DNA from: Paenibacillus vietnamensis
Lineage (GTDB): Bacteria > Bacillota > Bacilli > Paenibacillales > Paenibacillaceae
Reading direction: 5' to 3'
Length of the DNA: 64,000 bases
Assembly (NCBI RefSeq): GCF_020169515.1
Contig: NZ_JAHMHW010000008.1
Coordinates: 62,001 to 126,000 of the forward strand
Below the pieces are notes generated by a model. That model ran no database searches. It was not told the DNA's origin and saw only the letters and a list, made by a program, of their open reading frames with translations. Positions 45,544-53,442 of this stretch are shown here, one piece after another; position 1 is the first letter of the stretch; each line of letters starts with the position of its first letter. Position numbers and translations under genes: made by a program.

Positions 45544-46367
45544 AAACTGAACGGAAGCATGGACAGCCGGGGCCAATTTTGGCGCTGGATACGGCTACGG
45601 CATCGATGGCCGCAGCAATTATCGACGAAAGCGGGGTGCTGGCGGAAATTCAATCGCTGGCCGAACGGAACCATTCGGTTCACGTCGTTTCGCATGTGAA
45701 GGAGATGCTGGCGTCAAGCGGAATTAAGGACAGTGAGCTTGCGGCGATCGCCGTCGGCAGCGGTCCCGGTTCTTATACGGGGATGCGAATCGCGGTGGCG
45801 GTTGCCAAGACGCTGGCATGGGTGTGGGAAAAGCCGCTGGTTGGCGTATCCAGCCTGGAGGCGATCGCTTACGGCGCTTGGCATCATGTCTCACTTGAAG
45901 AAGAGAAGACGGCTGCTGAATGGATATCGGGCGGCGAGCATTGGGTCATTCCGATTATGGACGCCAGACGCGGCCAGGTGTATACGTCGGCCTTCTCGAT
46001 GTCGGATGGCGGCGAATGGACCCGCTGGGCCGACGATGGCGTACGTCTGATGAACGGCTGGGTCGAAAAACTGGCGGAGCGGCTGAGTGCGGGCGGAAGC
46101 AGCGCCGTTCGGAGCATTACCATCGCGGGCGATCTGACGCTGCACGAAGCGGAGGCGCAGCGGCTCAAGGCGCTCGCGGAAGCTTCCGGCACGACGGTCA
46201 GGCTGCAGCCTTTCGTTCAGGAGGGCCGCTGGATCGCGGAGCTCGGACGCAAGAAGCTGGAGGCGGGCCAAACCGAGAACCCTCATACGTTTATACCAAA
46301 CTATACGCAGCTGACCGAGGCGGAAGTCATTTGGAAGGCGAAGCAAGCGGGTGAAGCAGAACGATGA
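45540..46367 (+). CDS. tsaB: threonylcarbamoyladenosine complex subunit TsaB
   Basis: A 275-residue ASKHA-fold partner of TsaD. ILALDTATASMAAAII opens the fold and VGSGPGSYTGMRIAVAVAKTLAW is the family signature. The C terminus PNYTQLTEAE is characteristic. Overlaps of four bases on each side show tight coupling. Confidence 0.95.
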   Translation: MKTERKHGQPGPILALDTATASMAAAIIDESGVLAEIQSLAERNHSVHVVSHVKEMLASSGIKDSELAAIAVGSGPGSYTGMRIAVAVAKTLAWVWEKPLVGVSSLEAIAYGAWHHVSLEEEKTAAEWISGGEHWVIPIMDARRGQVYTSAFSMSDGGEWTRWADDGVRLMNGWVEKLAERLSAGGSSAVRSITIAGDLTLHEAEAQRLKALAEASGTTVRLQPFVQEGRWIAELGRKKLEAGQTENPHTFIPNYTQLTEAEVIWKAKQAGEAER

Positions 46368-46852
46368 CGATAGATGTAAGCAAGCTTTCGTACCGGTCCA
46401 TGACGATAGCCGATATTCCCGCGGTAGTGGAGATTGAACGGGAGGCGTTCACCAGTCCATGGTCGCCGGATGCGTTCACCAATGAGCTGCTGAACAATCT
46501 GTTCGCGCGGTATACGGTCATGGAGATCGACGGGGAAATTGCCGGCTACGGCGGGATGTGGATTATTATGGACGAGGCTCATGTAACGAATATCGCGGTC
46601 CGGGCGGATTTCCGCGGCCGGGGGCTCGGCAACCGGCTGCTGCTGGAGCTTCAGCGTACGGCGGTGTCGTACGGCTCGGCCAAAATGACGCTGGAGGTAC
46701 GGGTATCGAACGAGGTGGCCCAGCGGCTGTACCGCAAGTTCGGCTTCGAGCCTGCCGGGATCAGGCCCGGCTATTACTCGGACAACCAGGAGGACGCTCT
46801 GATTATGTGGGCGGAGCTGGACCCCGCGGAGCTGGAGGCAAGGGAGCAATGA
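46364..46852 (+). CDS. rimI: ribosomal-protein-alanine N-acetyltransferase RimI
   Basis: A 162-residue GNAT acetyltransferase. [19 protein letters not shown] opens the fold and [14 protein letters not shown] binds the acetyl-CoA pyrophosphate. In enterics RimI acetylates ribosomal protein S18; in Firmicutes targets are broader. Fixed between tsaB and tsaD as in many Firmicutes. Confidence 0.93.
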   Translation: MTIDVSKLSYRSMTIADIPAVVEIEREAFTSPWSPDAFTNELLNNLFARYTVMEIDGEIAGYGGMWIIMDEAHVTNIAVRADFRGRGLGNRLLLELQRTAVSYGSAKMTLEVRVSNEVAQRLYRKFGFEPAGIRPGYYSDNQEDALIMWAELDPAELEAREQ

Positions 46853-47913
46853 ACGTGAATCAGTCATCAGTAACTTCTGGCGGAAATTTTTCCGATGAGA
46901 TTATTTTGGCCATCGAGACGAGCTGCGACGAAACGTCGGCGGCCGTTATCCGCGGCGGCAAGCATATATTATCGAACGTGGTGTCGAGCCAGATCGAGAT
47001 TCATGAACGGTTTGGCGGCGTCGTGCCGGAGATCGCTTCCCGCAAGCATGTGGAATCGATTACGCTTATTATCGAGCAGGCGGTCAAGGAAGCGGGTGTG
47101 GGCCTTCGGGATTTATCGGCGATTGCGGTCACGGAAGGACCCGGGCTCGTAGGGGCGCTGCTGGTCGGCATTGTAGCCGCGAAGAGCCTGGCGATGGCGC
47201 TCGGCATTCCGCTGATCGGGACGCATCATATCGCCGGACATATTTACGCCAATGAGCTTGTGCAGGATATCGTCTACCCGAGCCTTGCGCTCGTCGTATC
47301 GGGCGGGCATACCGAGCTGGTGCTGCTGGAGCGCGAAGGCGCGTTCCGCATTTTGGGACGAACGAGGGACGACGCCGTGGGCGAAGCTTACGATAAGGTG
47401 GCCAGGGCGCTGAAGCTGCCGTATCCGGGCGGACCTCATATCGACAGGCTGGCTTCCGAATCGCAGGAGGAGATTGTTCTTCCGCGTGCCTGGCTTGAGG
47501 CGGACAGCTACGATTTCAGCTTCAGCGGCCTGAAGTCGGCCGTGCTGGCAGCGATTAACCAGCACCGGATGAAGGGGCTGGAGCTGAACGAAGGGGCGCT
47601 GGCGCGGGGCTTTCAGCAGTCGGTTATTGAGGTGCTGGTGTCAAAAGCGCTGCGGGCCGCCAAACAATCCGGCGCCAGGCAGCTGCTGCTATGCGGCGGC
47701 GTAGCGGCCAATCGCGGCCTGCGCGCAGCTTTGACGGAGAGCTGCAGTGCCGCAGGTATACCGCTGCTCATTCCGCCGAATTCGTTGTGTACGGACAATG
47801 CTGCGATGATCGGCGCGGCCGCATTTTTGAAGCTGAAGCGGGGGCAATTCAGCGGCCTCGATCTGAAGGGCGATCCGGGATTGTCGCTGGAGAAATGGTC
47901 GGTTAACTCGTAG
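46849..47913 (+). CDS. tsaD: tRNA A37 threonylcarbamoyltransferase TsaD
   Basis: A 354-residue catalytic subunit (formerly Gcp). [28 protein letters not shown] (the two metal-binding His), [10 protein letters not shown] and the C-terminal [11 protein letters not shown] are all intact. The ATG overlaps the rimI stop codon. An extended frame starting at 46558 overlaps rimI and was rejected. A strong promoter for the next unit begins 28 bases downstream. Confidence 0.96.
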   Translation: MNVNQSSVTSGGNFSDEIILAIETSCDETSAAVIRGGKHILSNVVSSQIEIHERFGGVVPEIASRKHVESITLIIEQAVKEAGVGLRDLSAIAVTEGPGLVGALLVGIVAAKSLAMALGIPLIGTHHIAGHIYANELVQDIVYPSLALVVSGGHTELVLLEREGAFRILGRTRDDAVGEAYDKVARALKLPYPGGPHIDRLASESQEEIVLPRAWLEADSYDFSFSGLKSAVLAAINQHRMKGLELNEGALARGFQQSVIEVLVSKALRAAKQSGARQLLLCGGVAANRGLRAALTESCSAAGIPLLIPPNSLCTDNAAMIGAAAFLKLKRGQFSGLDLKGDPGLSLEKWSVNS

Positions 47914-47940
47914 CGACCTCAAATAATTTTTAATTTGGAA

Positions 47941-47969
47941 TTGACAGACTATTTGCAGACGCCTATAAT
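47941..47969 (+). promoter_or_regulatory. consensus SigA promoter of the leuA leader
   Basis: TTGACA (47941-47946), exactly 17 bases, then TATAAT (47964-47969). Both hexamers are perfect consensus. Transcription would start near 47977, just before the first T-box. Confidence 0.85.
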
Positions 47970-47994
47970 AAGCAACAATACTTCAAATCTTATA

Positions 47995-48372
47995 TGCTGC
48001 AAACGCAAGGAACAGGAACAGTAAAGCTTAACCGGGAAGCTGGCTGCATAGCTTGGTGATTACGATCATCGGCATGTGGACGGCGCAAGAGAACTGCGGG
48101 ACGGTGCAACGCAGTCGAAGGTGGCTTGAAGCTCGCCTGGGAGCGGAACGATGGAAGAAGCTCGGGCAATCGCCGGTTGGCGGTCCGCTGAGGCAAGTAC
48201 ATTGTTACGGTTAACCTCCGTAATCGGGTGCATGTGCGTTGGCATCCGGAGCCAGCCATATGCCTAAGGTGGGCGTCCTCGTTTGCGAACGTATAGGAGG
48301 TCAACAAGGGTGGTACCGCGCGGGTCATAATAGCCTGTCGTCTCTTGAATTCAAGAGGCGGCAGGCTTTTCT
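47995..48372 (+). ncRNA. leucine T-box riboswitch 1 (specifier CUC)
   Basis: The leader starts with CGCAAGGAACAGGAACAGTA and has the Stem I apical segment GGTGCAACGCAG. Aligned with the glyQS Stem I (GAA-x-specifier), GAAGCTCGCCTGGGAGC places the codon CTC (Leu) at 48132-48134. The antiterminator T-box AGGGTGGTACCGCG is at 48307-48320. The competing terminator pairs GCCTGTCGTCTCTTG with CAAGAGGCGGCAGGC (48333-48366) and ends in TTTTC. Uncharged tRNA-Leu(GAG) should switch it to read-through. Confidence 0.88.
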
Positions 48373-48532
48373 TGTTGTCGTTGAAGTTGTGGAAGCATTC
48401 ATGGTGTCTGGCAAAACGAAGATCCAAGGATAAACGGCTTACGCCGTCCTTTGGACGAGCGCGTTTACCGTAGCGGAATCGGCAATGTATAAAGTGAAAA
48501 CTAATACTGTTTGATGTAGGAACATATAAAGC

Positions 48533-48890
48533 AAAACGCAAGGAACAGGAGCAGTAGAACAGTAAGCCGCCAAAACGCGACGGTTGGGGTTCAACGGAAG
48601 GCGAACTCACCGGATTCGTACAGAGAGCTGCGGGACGGTGCGACGCAGCGGGGCTTTGGTTCGAATCTCGCCTGGGAGCGGACCGGTGGAAACGGCATGC
48701 GAAGCAGCCGGACTACATCGATACGGCTGGCCGCCGTCATCGGGCCTCGAGCGGGTTCGGACCCGCGGCAGCAAGACCCTGCGGCTAACACGCATCGGCA
48801 GCTGCTGCAGCAAGGTCCGGCCAATTAGAGTGGTACCACGGCTGCCCAAGGCGCGTCGTCTCTTTCAAGGAGACGGCGCGTTTTTTTATA
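48533..48890 (+). ncRNA. leucine T-box riboswitch 2 (specifier CUC)
   Basis: A second full T-box that repeats the first at the 5' end (CGCAAGGAACAGGAGCAGTA), at the apical loop (GGTGCGACGCAG) and at the specifier block (GAATCTCGCCTGGGAGC, CTC at 48667-48669). The T-box AGAGTGGTACCACG is at 48827-48840. The terminator is GCGCGTCGTCTC with its partner GAGACGGCGCG (48851-48880), then TTTTTTT. It ends 20 bases before leuA. Confidence 0.88.
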
Positions 48891-48909
48891 TTCGAGGAGG
48901 TAGAAGAAC

Positions 48910-50460
48910 ATGACAAACGAAATGAAAAAAATTCAAATATTCGATACGACTTTAAGAGACGGCGAGCAATCGCCCGGCGCTTCCATCGATCCGGAACGCA
49001 AAATCATCATTGCCCGCCAGCTCGGCAAGCTGGGCATCGACGTGATCGAGCCGGGATTTCCGGTATCGAGCCCGGGTGAATTCGCAGCTGTGCAGCAAAT
49101 TTCGCGGGAGCTGCAGCATGTGGAAATCGCCGGCTTCGCTCGGGCGGTGAAGGGGGATATCGACGCTGCGGTGAAAGCGACGCAGGATGCGGCCCGCAGA
49201 CGTCTGCACCTGTTTATTTCCTCCTCCGACATCCATCTGAATCACCAGCTTCGCAAATCCCGCGACGAGGTCGTTCAAATCGCCCGGGAAATGGTCGCTT
49301 ACGGCAAGCAGTTCGTGGATGAAATCGAGTTTTCCGCGATGGACTCCACGCGTTCCGGCCGAGATTTCGTCATTCAGCTGGTGGAGGCTGTAATTGCCGA
49401 AGGAGCTACCGTTATCAATCTCCCGGATACGCTGGGCTATGCGATGCCGGAGGAGATGAGCGAATTGTTCCGTTACGTTCGAAGCCGCGCGAGAGGCGGA
49501 GAGCGCGTCAGATACAGCGCCCACTGCCATAACGATTTGGGGCTCGCGGTGGCCAACAGCCTGGCTGCCATCCATGGGGGCGCAACGCAGATTGAGGTTA
49601 CGGTGAACGGGATCGGGGAAAGGGCGGGCAACTGCTCGCTGGAGGAGCTGGTCATGGCCATCGAGACCCGCAAGGACGCGATGCAGGCATCGACGAATAT
49701 CCGAATCGGGGAAATTTATGAGACGTCGCGTCTGGTCAGCCGCGCCATGCATTTTCCGATTGCCTTCAACAAGCCGATCGTCGGCCGCAACGCGTTCCAG
49801 CATGAGTCGGGCATCCATCAGGACGGCTTGCTTAAAAACCGAAGCACTTATGAAATCATGGACCCGGAAGCGATGGGCATATCGCGCAGCATGATTATTT
49901 TGGGCAAGCATTCCGGACGGCATGCCATCAAGCATCGGCTGGCGGAATACGGCGTCCATGTCGCCGAAGCACAGATGGAGGATGTGTATAACAAGTTTAA
50001 GGAAACGGCCGACGCCCAGAAAATCGTCAGCGACAACGAGCTGATCCGGATTGCCGGCGAGCTGACGCAAACTCAGCCGGATCCTTACGTTCTTACCGAT
50101 CTGTACGTCCATGCAGGTACGCAGCGTTCCCGTACGGCGACCGTTACGATCCGCGACGAGCATGGGATGGAGCAGACCTTTGCAGCTGTTGGCGACGGCC
50201 CGCTGGAAGCGGTCATTCATGCTATTCAGCAAGCCATTCCGGTAGCGGCCGAATTCGAGGACTTGGAACTGCATTCCTTATCCACAGGAGAAGATGCGCA
50301 CGGAGAGGCCGTTGTCAGCATTATCCATGAGAAGCAGCGCTTCCGCGGAACGTCGATCCACAGCGACATCGTTCTGGCTGCAGCTGAGGCTTATGTCGCA
50401 GCCTGCAATCAAGCGGTCATGACTTCGGGCAGCCGGTCTGTCCAGGCTTCTGTTCAATAA
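48910..50460 (+). CDS. leuA: 2-isopropylmalate synthase
   Basis: A 516-residue enzyme that condenses acetyl-CoA with 2-oxoisovalerate, the first step of leucine synthesis. The TIM barrel opens with [16 protein letters not shown] and keeps the HCHNDLG-type motif [13 protein letters not shown] with the metal-binding His. The C-terminal domain (from about residue 390) is the leucine-sensing LeuA dimer domain. GAGGAGG precedes ATG 48910. Expression is set by the tandem T-boxes, so leucine would act both on the gene and on the enzyme. No leuB or ilv genes follow; a terminator does. Confidence 0.96.
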   Translation: MTNEMKKIQIFDTTLRDGEQSPGASIDPERKIIIARQLGKLGIDVIEPGFPVSSPGEFAAVQQISRELQHVEIAGFARAVKGDIDAAVKATQDAARRRLHLFISSSDIHLNHQLRKSRDEVVQIAREMVAYGKQFVDEIEFSAMDSTRSGRDFVIQLVEAVIAEGATVINLPDTLGYAMPEEMSELFRYVRSRARGGERVRYSAHCHNDLGLAVANSLAAIHGGATQIEVTVNGIGERAGNCSLEELVMAIETRKDAMQASTNIRIGEIYETSRLVSRAMHFPIAFNKPIVGRNAFQHESGIHQDGLLKNRSTYEIMDPEAMGISRSMIILGKHSGRHAIKHRLAEYGVHVAEAQMEDVYNKFKETADAQKIVSDNELIRIAGELTQTQPDPYVLTDLYVHAGTQRSRTATVTIRDEHGMEQTFAAVGDGPLEAVIHAIQQAIPVAAEFEDLELHSLSTGEDAHGEAVVSIIHEKQRFRGTSIHSDIVLAAAEAYVAACNQAVMTSGSRSVQASVQ

Positions 50461-50488
50461 GCGTTGTCAATCAAATGAAATAGGAAGG

Positions 50489-50523
50489 CAGGCATGGAGG
50501 ATAGAACCTCTGTGCCTGTTTTT
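50489..50523 (+). terminator. Rho-independent terminator of leuA
   Basis: CAGGCATGGAGG pairs with CCTCTGTGCCTG (one wobble and one mismatch), followed by TTTTT. Confidence 0.85.
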
Positions 50524-50596
50524 GTTTGCCGCTTTATATACGAAGGATTGTGGAGTAAAGCTGGTTCGATTGCCAATATTAGTGTTGTGCACAAAG

Positions 50597-50920
50597 TTAT
50601 CCACATTTCCCCAACCGAATGTTAGCAAATTGTTAAAACGCTTGATTAGACTGGGTTTACGATTGCTTCAAATAAATCGTTAATGGGGGATATCTTTAAC
50701 CTGCTTAAATTGTGGATAATGTTTATAATGTGGATACTTCTTTTGTCTTGTATGATTTTGGTCCTACGATTCGACGAAAGCCGCGGTATTACTGCCAGCT
50801 TGTCCTGGTACCATCGACAGAATTGGCTAACAATTTATTCAGGTATGTGGATATGTCTGTGTATAAATGTGAATAAGCCAAAAGCTCCTGTACAATCCAC
50901 GTTTGTTAATATCATCCACA
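50597..50920. other. DnaA-box cluster in a long non-coding region
   Basis: The gap from 50461 to 51098 (638 bases) has no credible gene. It contains two perfect DnaA boxes: TTATCCACA at 50597-50605 on the plus strand and TGTGGATAA at 50711-50719 on the minus strand. One-mismatch boxes follow at 50729-50737, 50846-50854, 50858-50866 (TTATACACA), 50868-50876 (TTATTCACA) and 50912-50920. This is seven 9-mers in about 320 bases, two of them perfect, in an AT-rich setting. Such clusters outside oriC bind DnaA in B. subtilis and tune replication initiation. Confidence 0.65.
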
Positions 50921-50934
50921 GGGTTGCGCTTTCA

Positions 50935-50958
50935 TTGCGGTCGCGCAAAAAAATTGCG
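50935..50958. promoter_or_regulatory. palindrome with three TTGCG half-sites (possible operator)
   Basis: TTGCG-GTCG-CGCAA (50935-50948) is a perfect palindrome, and a third TTGCG lies at 50954-50958. B. subtilis ComA boxes use TTGCGG and CCGCAA half-sites, but with a different spacing, so this is only suggestive. The site lies about 140 bases upstream of the ABC ATPase gene. Confidence 0.3.
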
Positions 50959-51098
50959 TGAATTACAAATCATGTTTTCGGTGAAATTGATGAGGCTTTG
51001 CGTTATCGTAAAAACATGCTCAATTCTGTAACCTAACCTATCACCTATAGATGATTTGCTAATGAGACGCTTAAGCGTGAATGGAGGATAACCCAATA

Positions 51099-51860
51099 AT
51101 GGATAAGCATACAGTCATTCAGGTAAGCTCAATCAGCAAGTATTATGGTGCAAATAAAGCGGTCGATCAAATTTCCTTCCACGTGAAGGAAGGGGAAATT
51201 TTCGGCATTATCGGTACGAACGGGGCAGGCAAGACGACGCTGCTGGAAATGCTGATGGGACTGCGCAAGCCGGACAGCGGTACGATTAAAGTGCTGGGCG
51301 TCGATGCGTCGCGCGACGCTGAGAGCTTGAAGGAAGATATCGGCATTCATTTGCAAAGCACGTCCCTCGTGGACAAAATGAGCGTACGCGAGGCGATGGA
51401 ACTGTTCCAGGCCTTTTATAAACGGAAGAACGACCTGGACGCTATCATAGATCTGTTCGGTCTGGCATCCTACTCCAATAAAGTAGTGAAGCGGTTATCG
51501 GGCGGCTGGAGGCAGCGTGCAGCCCTGGCGATTGCGCTTGTTAACGATCCGAAAATCATATTTCTCGACGAACCTACTACTGGGCTCGATCCGCAGGCCA
51601 AAAAGGATTATTGGTCCTTGATCCGCCAATTAAAGCAGCAAGGGAAAACGATCGTAATGGCGTCGCATGATATGGAAGAAGTGCAGCGCAACTGCGACCG
51701 CGTGTGCGTGCTGCGCAAAGGCGAATTCGTAGTTTGCGACAAACCGCTGACGCTTATTTCCGAGCTGCCGGGAGGCGGCATGACGATGGAAGGCGTGTAT
51801 ATGCATTATGCGGTAGACGCGAGAGAGGCGTATTCGTTTTCGGGGAATCATTTTGTCTGA
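51099..51860 (+). CDS. ABC transporter ATP-binding protein (no permease nearby)
   Basis: A 253-residue ABC ATPase. Walker A is GTNGAGKTT, the Q-loop follows as IGIHLQSTSL, the signature is LSGGWRQR, and Walker B is IIFLDEPTTGLDP with a switch His in MASHDMEEV. It resembles the CcmA/DrrA-type exporters. No permease gene is adjacent, so it must pair with a distant one or act alone. ATG 51099 has GGAGG 11 bases upstream; the ATG at 51081 overlaps that site. It lies upstream of comQ on the same strand, which makes a role in pheromone export imaginable but unsupported. Confidence 0.85.
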   Translation: MDKHTVIQVSSISKYYGANKAVDQISFHVKEGEIFGIIGTNGAGKTTLLEMLMGLRKPDSGTIKVLGVDASRDAESLKEDIGIHLQSTSLVDKMSVREAMELFQAFYKRKNDLDAIIDLFGLASYSNKVVKRLSGGWRQRAALAIALVNDPKIIFLDEPTTGLDPQAKKDYWSLIRQLKQQGKTIVMASHDMEEVQRNCDRVCVLRKGEFVVCDKPLTLISELPGGGMTMEGVYMHYAVDAREAYSFSGNHFV

Positions 51861-51906
51861 CGTATAATTGTTCAGCCTATGTACCTCAAGGAGGGCTTTT
51901 AAGTCC

Positions 51907-52134
51907 ATGGATCATGATGATTGCAGCGAAAGTCCGTCGGCAAGGCGCAGAAGGATTGTTGAAAAAAGAATGGAGATGATAGCACAGCTAGTGAATAAAA
52001 TAAGCGAGGGGGAAAATAAGGAACAAGAGAGCAAAGAAGTGAACAGAAGCAAAAAGGTAAATAAACGCAGAGAGCTTTCGGATTACCGGAAGCTGGGCCC
52101 GCTCATAAACATCATTCACCGAATGTTTTTGTAA
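51907..52134 (+). CDS. small basic hypothetical protein
   Basis: A 75-residue protein with a run of Arg (SARRRRIVEKR), a polar middle and the conserved-looking tail RRELSDYRKLGPLINIIHRMF. No membrane segment. CAAGGAGG ends 12 bases before ATG 51907. It is the only gene between the ABC ATPase and comQ (53 bases before it), so it may be part of the com transcript. I do not recognise the family, and it could be non-functional. Confidence 0.45.
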   Translation: MDHDDCSESPSARRRRIVEKRMEMIAQLVNKISEGENKEQESKEVNRSKKVNKRRELSDYRKLGPLINIIHRMFL

Positions 52135-52186
52135 CTATTTTCATAGTATACTAGATGGAAAAGTTGAACAATTCGGAGGATGGATC

Positions 52187-53116
52187 GTGAACGATTGGAT
52201 TCCATTAATAGGACAACAAATGCGCGAGCAGGTATCATGCTGGTTTACGGCAGAGCCTCTTGCGCGTTTTTCTGAGCGGTATATAGAAGAAAAGCTGCGC
52301 GAGTCCGTCAAGTTCGGTCAGTTGACCGTGCTGCATTACAGGATGTTCGGCGGAGCCGGTCACGAGGTGTACAAAGCGGCGGCTGCGGTGGAGCTGTTTA
52401 TATTGGCATCGGATATTTTGGACGATTTGCAGGATCGGGATGCGCCGGATAAGCCATGGATGCAGGCGCCTGACGCCGTTTCCCTGCATGTGGCCTGTTC
52501 GCTGCTTACGCTGTCTCAGCAAGTAATGCTGAACAGCACGGGGGACGACCGGATACGGATCGGTCTGCTGGAAATGATGAATAGGCAGCTGCTGCAAGCG
52601 GCGAACGGCCAAATGCTCGATCTTATGAATGATGCGTATGACGAGCAGGAATATATAGATACGGTTAAGCAAAAATCGGCCGCGCTCCTTATTTTTGCAT
52701 GTCAAACGGGCGTCTTGCTGGCCGGTCATCCATGGAATGAAGGCGTCGAGGAGTACGCAATGGAAATAGGCATCGCGGCGCAATTGAAAAACGATGTCAG
52801 GGATATGCTGCGCTGGGACGACAAGAGCGACTTTCTGCAAAAGAAGAAAACGCTGATTACCTTGTTTCTGCTGGAAAGTCTGGCCGAGGAAGACCTGTGG
52901 ATCAAGGATTATTACGAAGGGCGATTGTCGAAAGATGACATCGCAGACAAGCAGGACTGCTTTGTCCAGGCATGCGAACGGACGGGCGCCAGCCTATACG
53001 GCTCCGTTATGAGCCGAATGCATTATAACCGTTTTGTTGAGCTGCTGGAGTCGTTTCAGGAAGAAGGACCTTGGAAGGATATGTTTTTGCACATTTTAAG
53101 ACAAGAAATTGCATAA
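52187..53116 (+). CDS. comQ: ComQ-like isoprenyl transferase
   Basis: A 309-residue polyprenyl-synthetase-fold protein. The first aspartate-rich motif is DILDDLQDRD (Asp79, Asp80, Asp83) and the second is QLKNDVRDML (Asn202, Asp203, Asp206). ComQ proteins add a farnesyl or geranyl group to the tryptophan of ComX and process it. An ordinary prenyl diphosphate synthase would look similar, but the ComX-like gene, ComP-like kinase and ComA-like regulator that follow settle the call. GTG 52187 has GGAGG upstream. The comQ-comX gap is 126 bases, whereas in B. subtilis the genes overlap. Confidence 0.88.
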   Translation: MNDWIPLIGQQMREQVSCWFTAEPLARFSERYIEEKLRESVKFGQLTVLHYRMFGGAGHEVYKAAAAVELFILASDILDDLQDRDAPDKPWMQAPDAVSLHVACSLLTLSQQVMLNSTGDDRIRIGLLEMMNRQLLQAANGQMLDLMNDAYDEQEYIDTVKQKSAALLIFACQTGVLLAGHPWNEGVEEYAMEIGIAAQLKNDVRDMLRWDDKSDFLQKKKTLITLFLLESLAEEDLWIKDYYEGRLSKDDIADKQDCFVQACERTGASLYGSVMSRMHYNRFVELLESFQEEGPWKDMFLHILRQEIA

Positions 53117-53165
53117 AGACAAACCGCGCAAAAGCGATTTCGGTAAATACGAATCATTTTTGCGT

Positions 53166-53193
53166 TTGCTGTCGATTCGTTTCCTGTTATAGT
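53166..53193 (+). promoter_or_regulatory. candidate promoter of comX
   Basis: TTGCTG (53166-53171), a 16-base spacer and TATAGT (53188-53193) lie 50 bases before the comX start. Downstream, ATAGTAA and TTACTAT form an inverted repeat that could be an operator or weak hairpin. Confidence 0.4.
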
Positions 53194-53242
53194 AGTATAG
53201 TAAGTATTTTTTACTATTTTTATAGGAAGCGGAGGAGTTACA

Positions 53243-53410
53243 ATGTTAAAAGAAACGATTCGTCAATTGGCAAGCAGCACGGAGAAACTGTCCATGGCTA
53301 TGGGTGGACAACTGCAGGTTGCAGGAATTTCCGCTGCGGAGAAAAAAGCTCTTCTTGATTCGCTAAGCAACAAAAACGACAAAAACATCGCATATGCTAT
53401 GTGGGGCTAA
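53243..53410 (+). CDS. comX: ComX pre-pheromone
   Basis: A 55-residue peptide, too short for usual gene-length cut-offs. The middle QVAGISAAEKKALLDSLSNK fits the ComX leader pattern (hydrophobic-GxS-x-x-E-K-x-A-L-L). The C terminus is NIAYAMWG, with Trp54 one residue from the end. In B. subtilis ComX a tryptophan near the C terminus is prenylated and the last few residues are released as the signal. There is only this one Trp and no Cys, so modification would fall on it. AGCGGAGGAG lies seven bases before the ATG. It sits between comQ and comP, the canonical place. Confidence 0.86.
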   Translation: MLKETIRQLASSTEKLSMAMGGQLQVAGISAAEKKALLDSLSNKNDKNIAYAMWG

Positions 53411-53442
53411 CACATAAAACAAATTGAGGGGAAGAGGAAGGC

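Noticed and set aside
46558..46848. N-terminal extension of tsaD reaching into rimI
   Set aside because: It overlaps nearly all of the second half of rimI in another frame and is Gly/Arg-rich. TsaD normally starts close to the [10 protein letters not shown] segment, which ATG 46849 gives.
48391..48480. Possible hairpin between the two T-boxes (CCAAGGATAAACGGC with GCCGTCCTTTGG)
   Set aside because: The stem is interrupted and there is no T tract; it may simply be linker sequence.
50683..50961. 92-codon ORF in the DnaA-box region
   Set aside because: Its translation is driven by the box sequence (repeated TGTGGATA words), it is Trp-, Ile- and Leu-rich without known family, and no good ribosome-binding site precedes it.
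53071..53358. 95-codon ORF overlapping the end of comQ and the start of comX
   Set aside because: It lies in a different frame from both genes, and its composition (Cys/Phe/Ser-rich) looks like noise. The comX frame has a perfect ribosome-binding site and a recognisable product.
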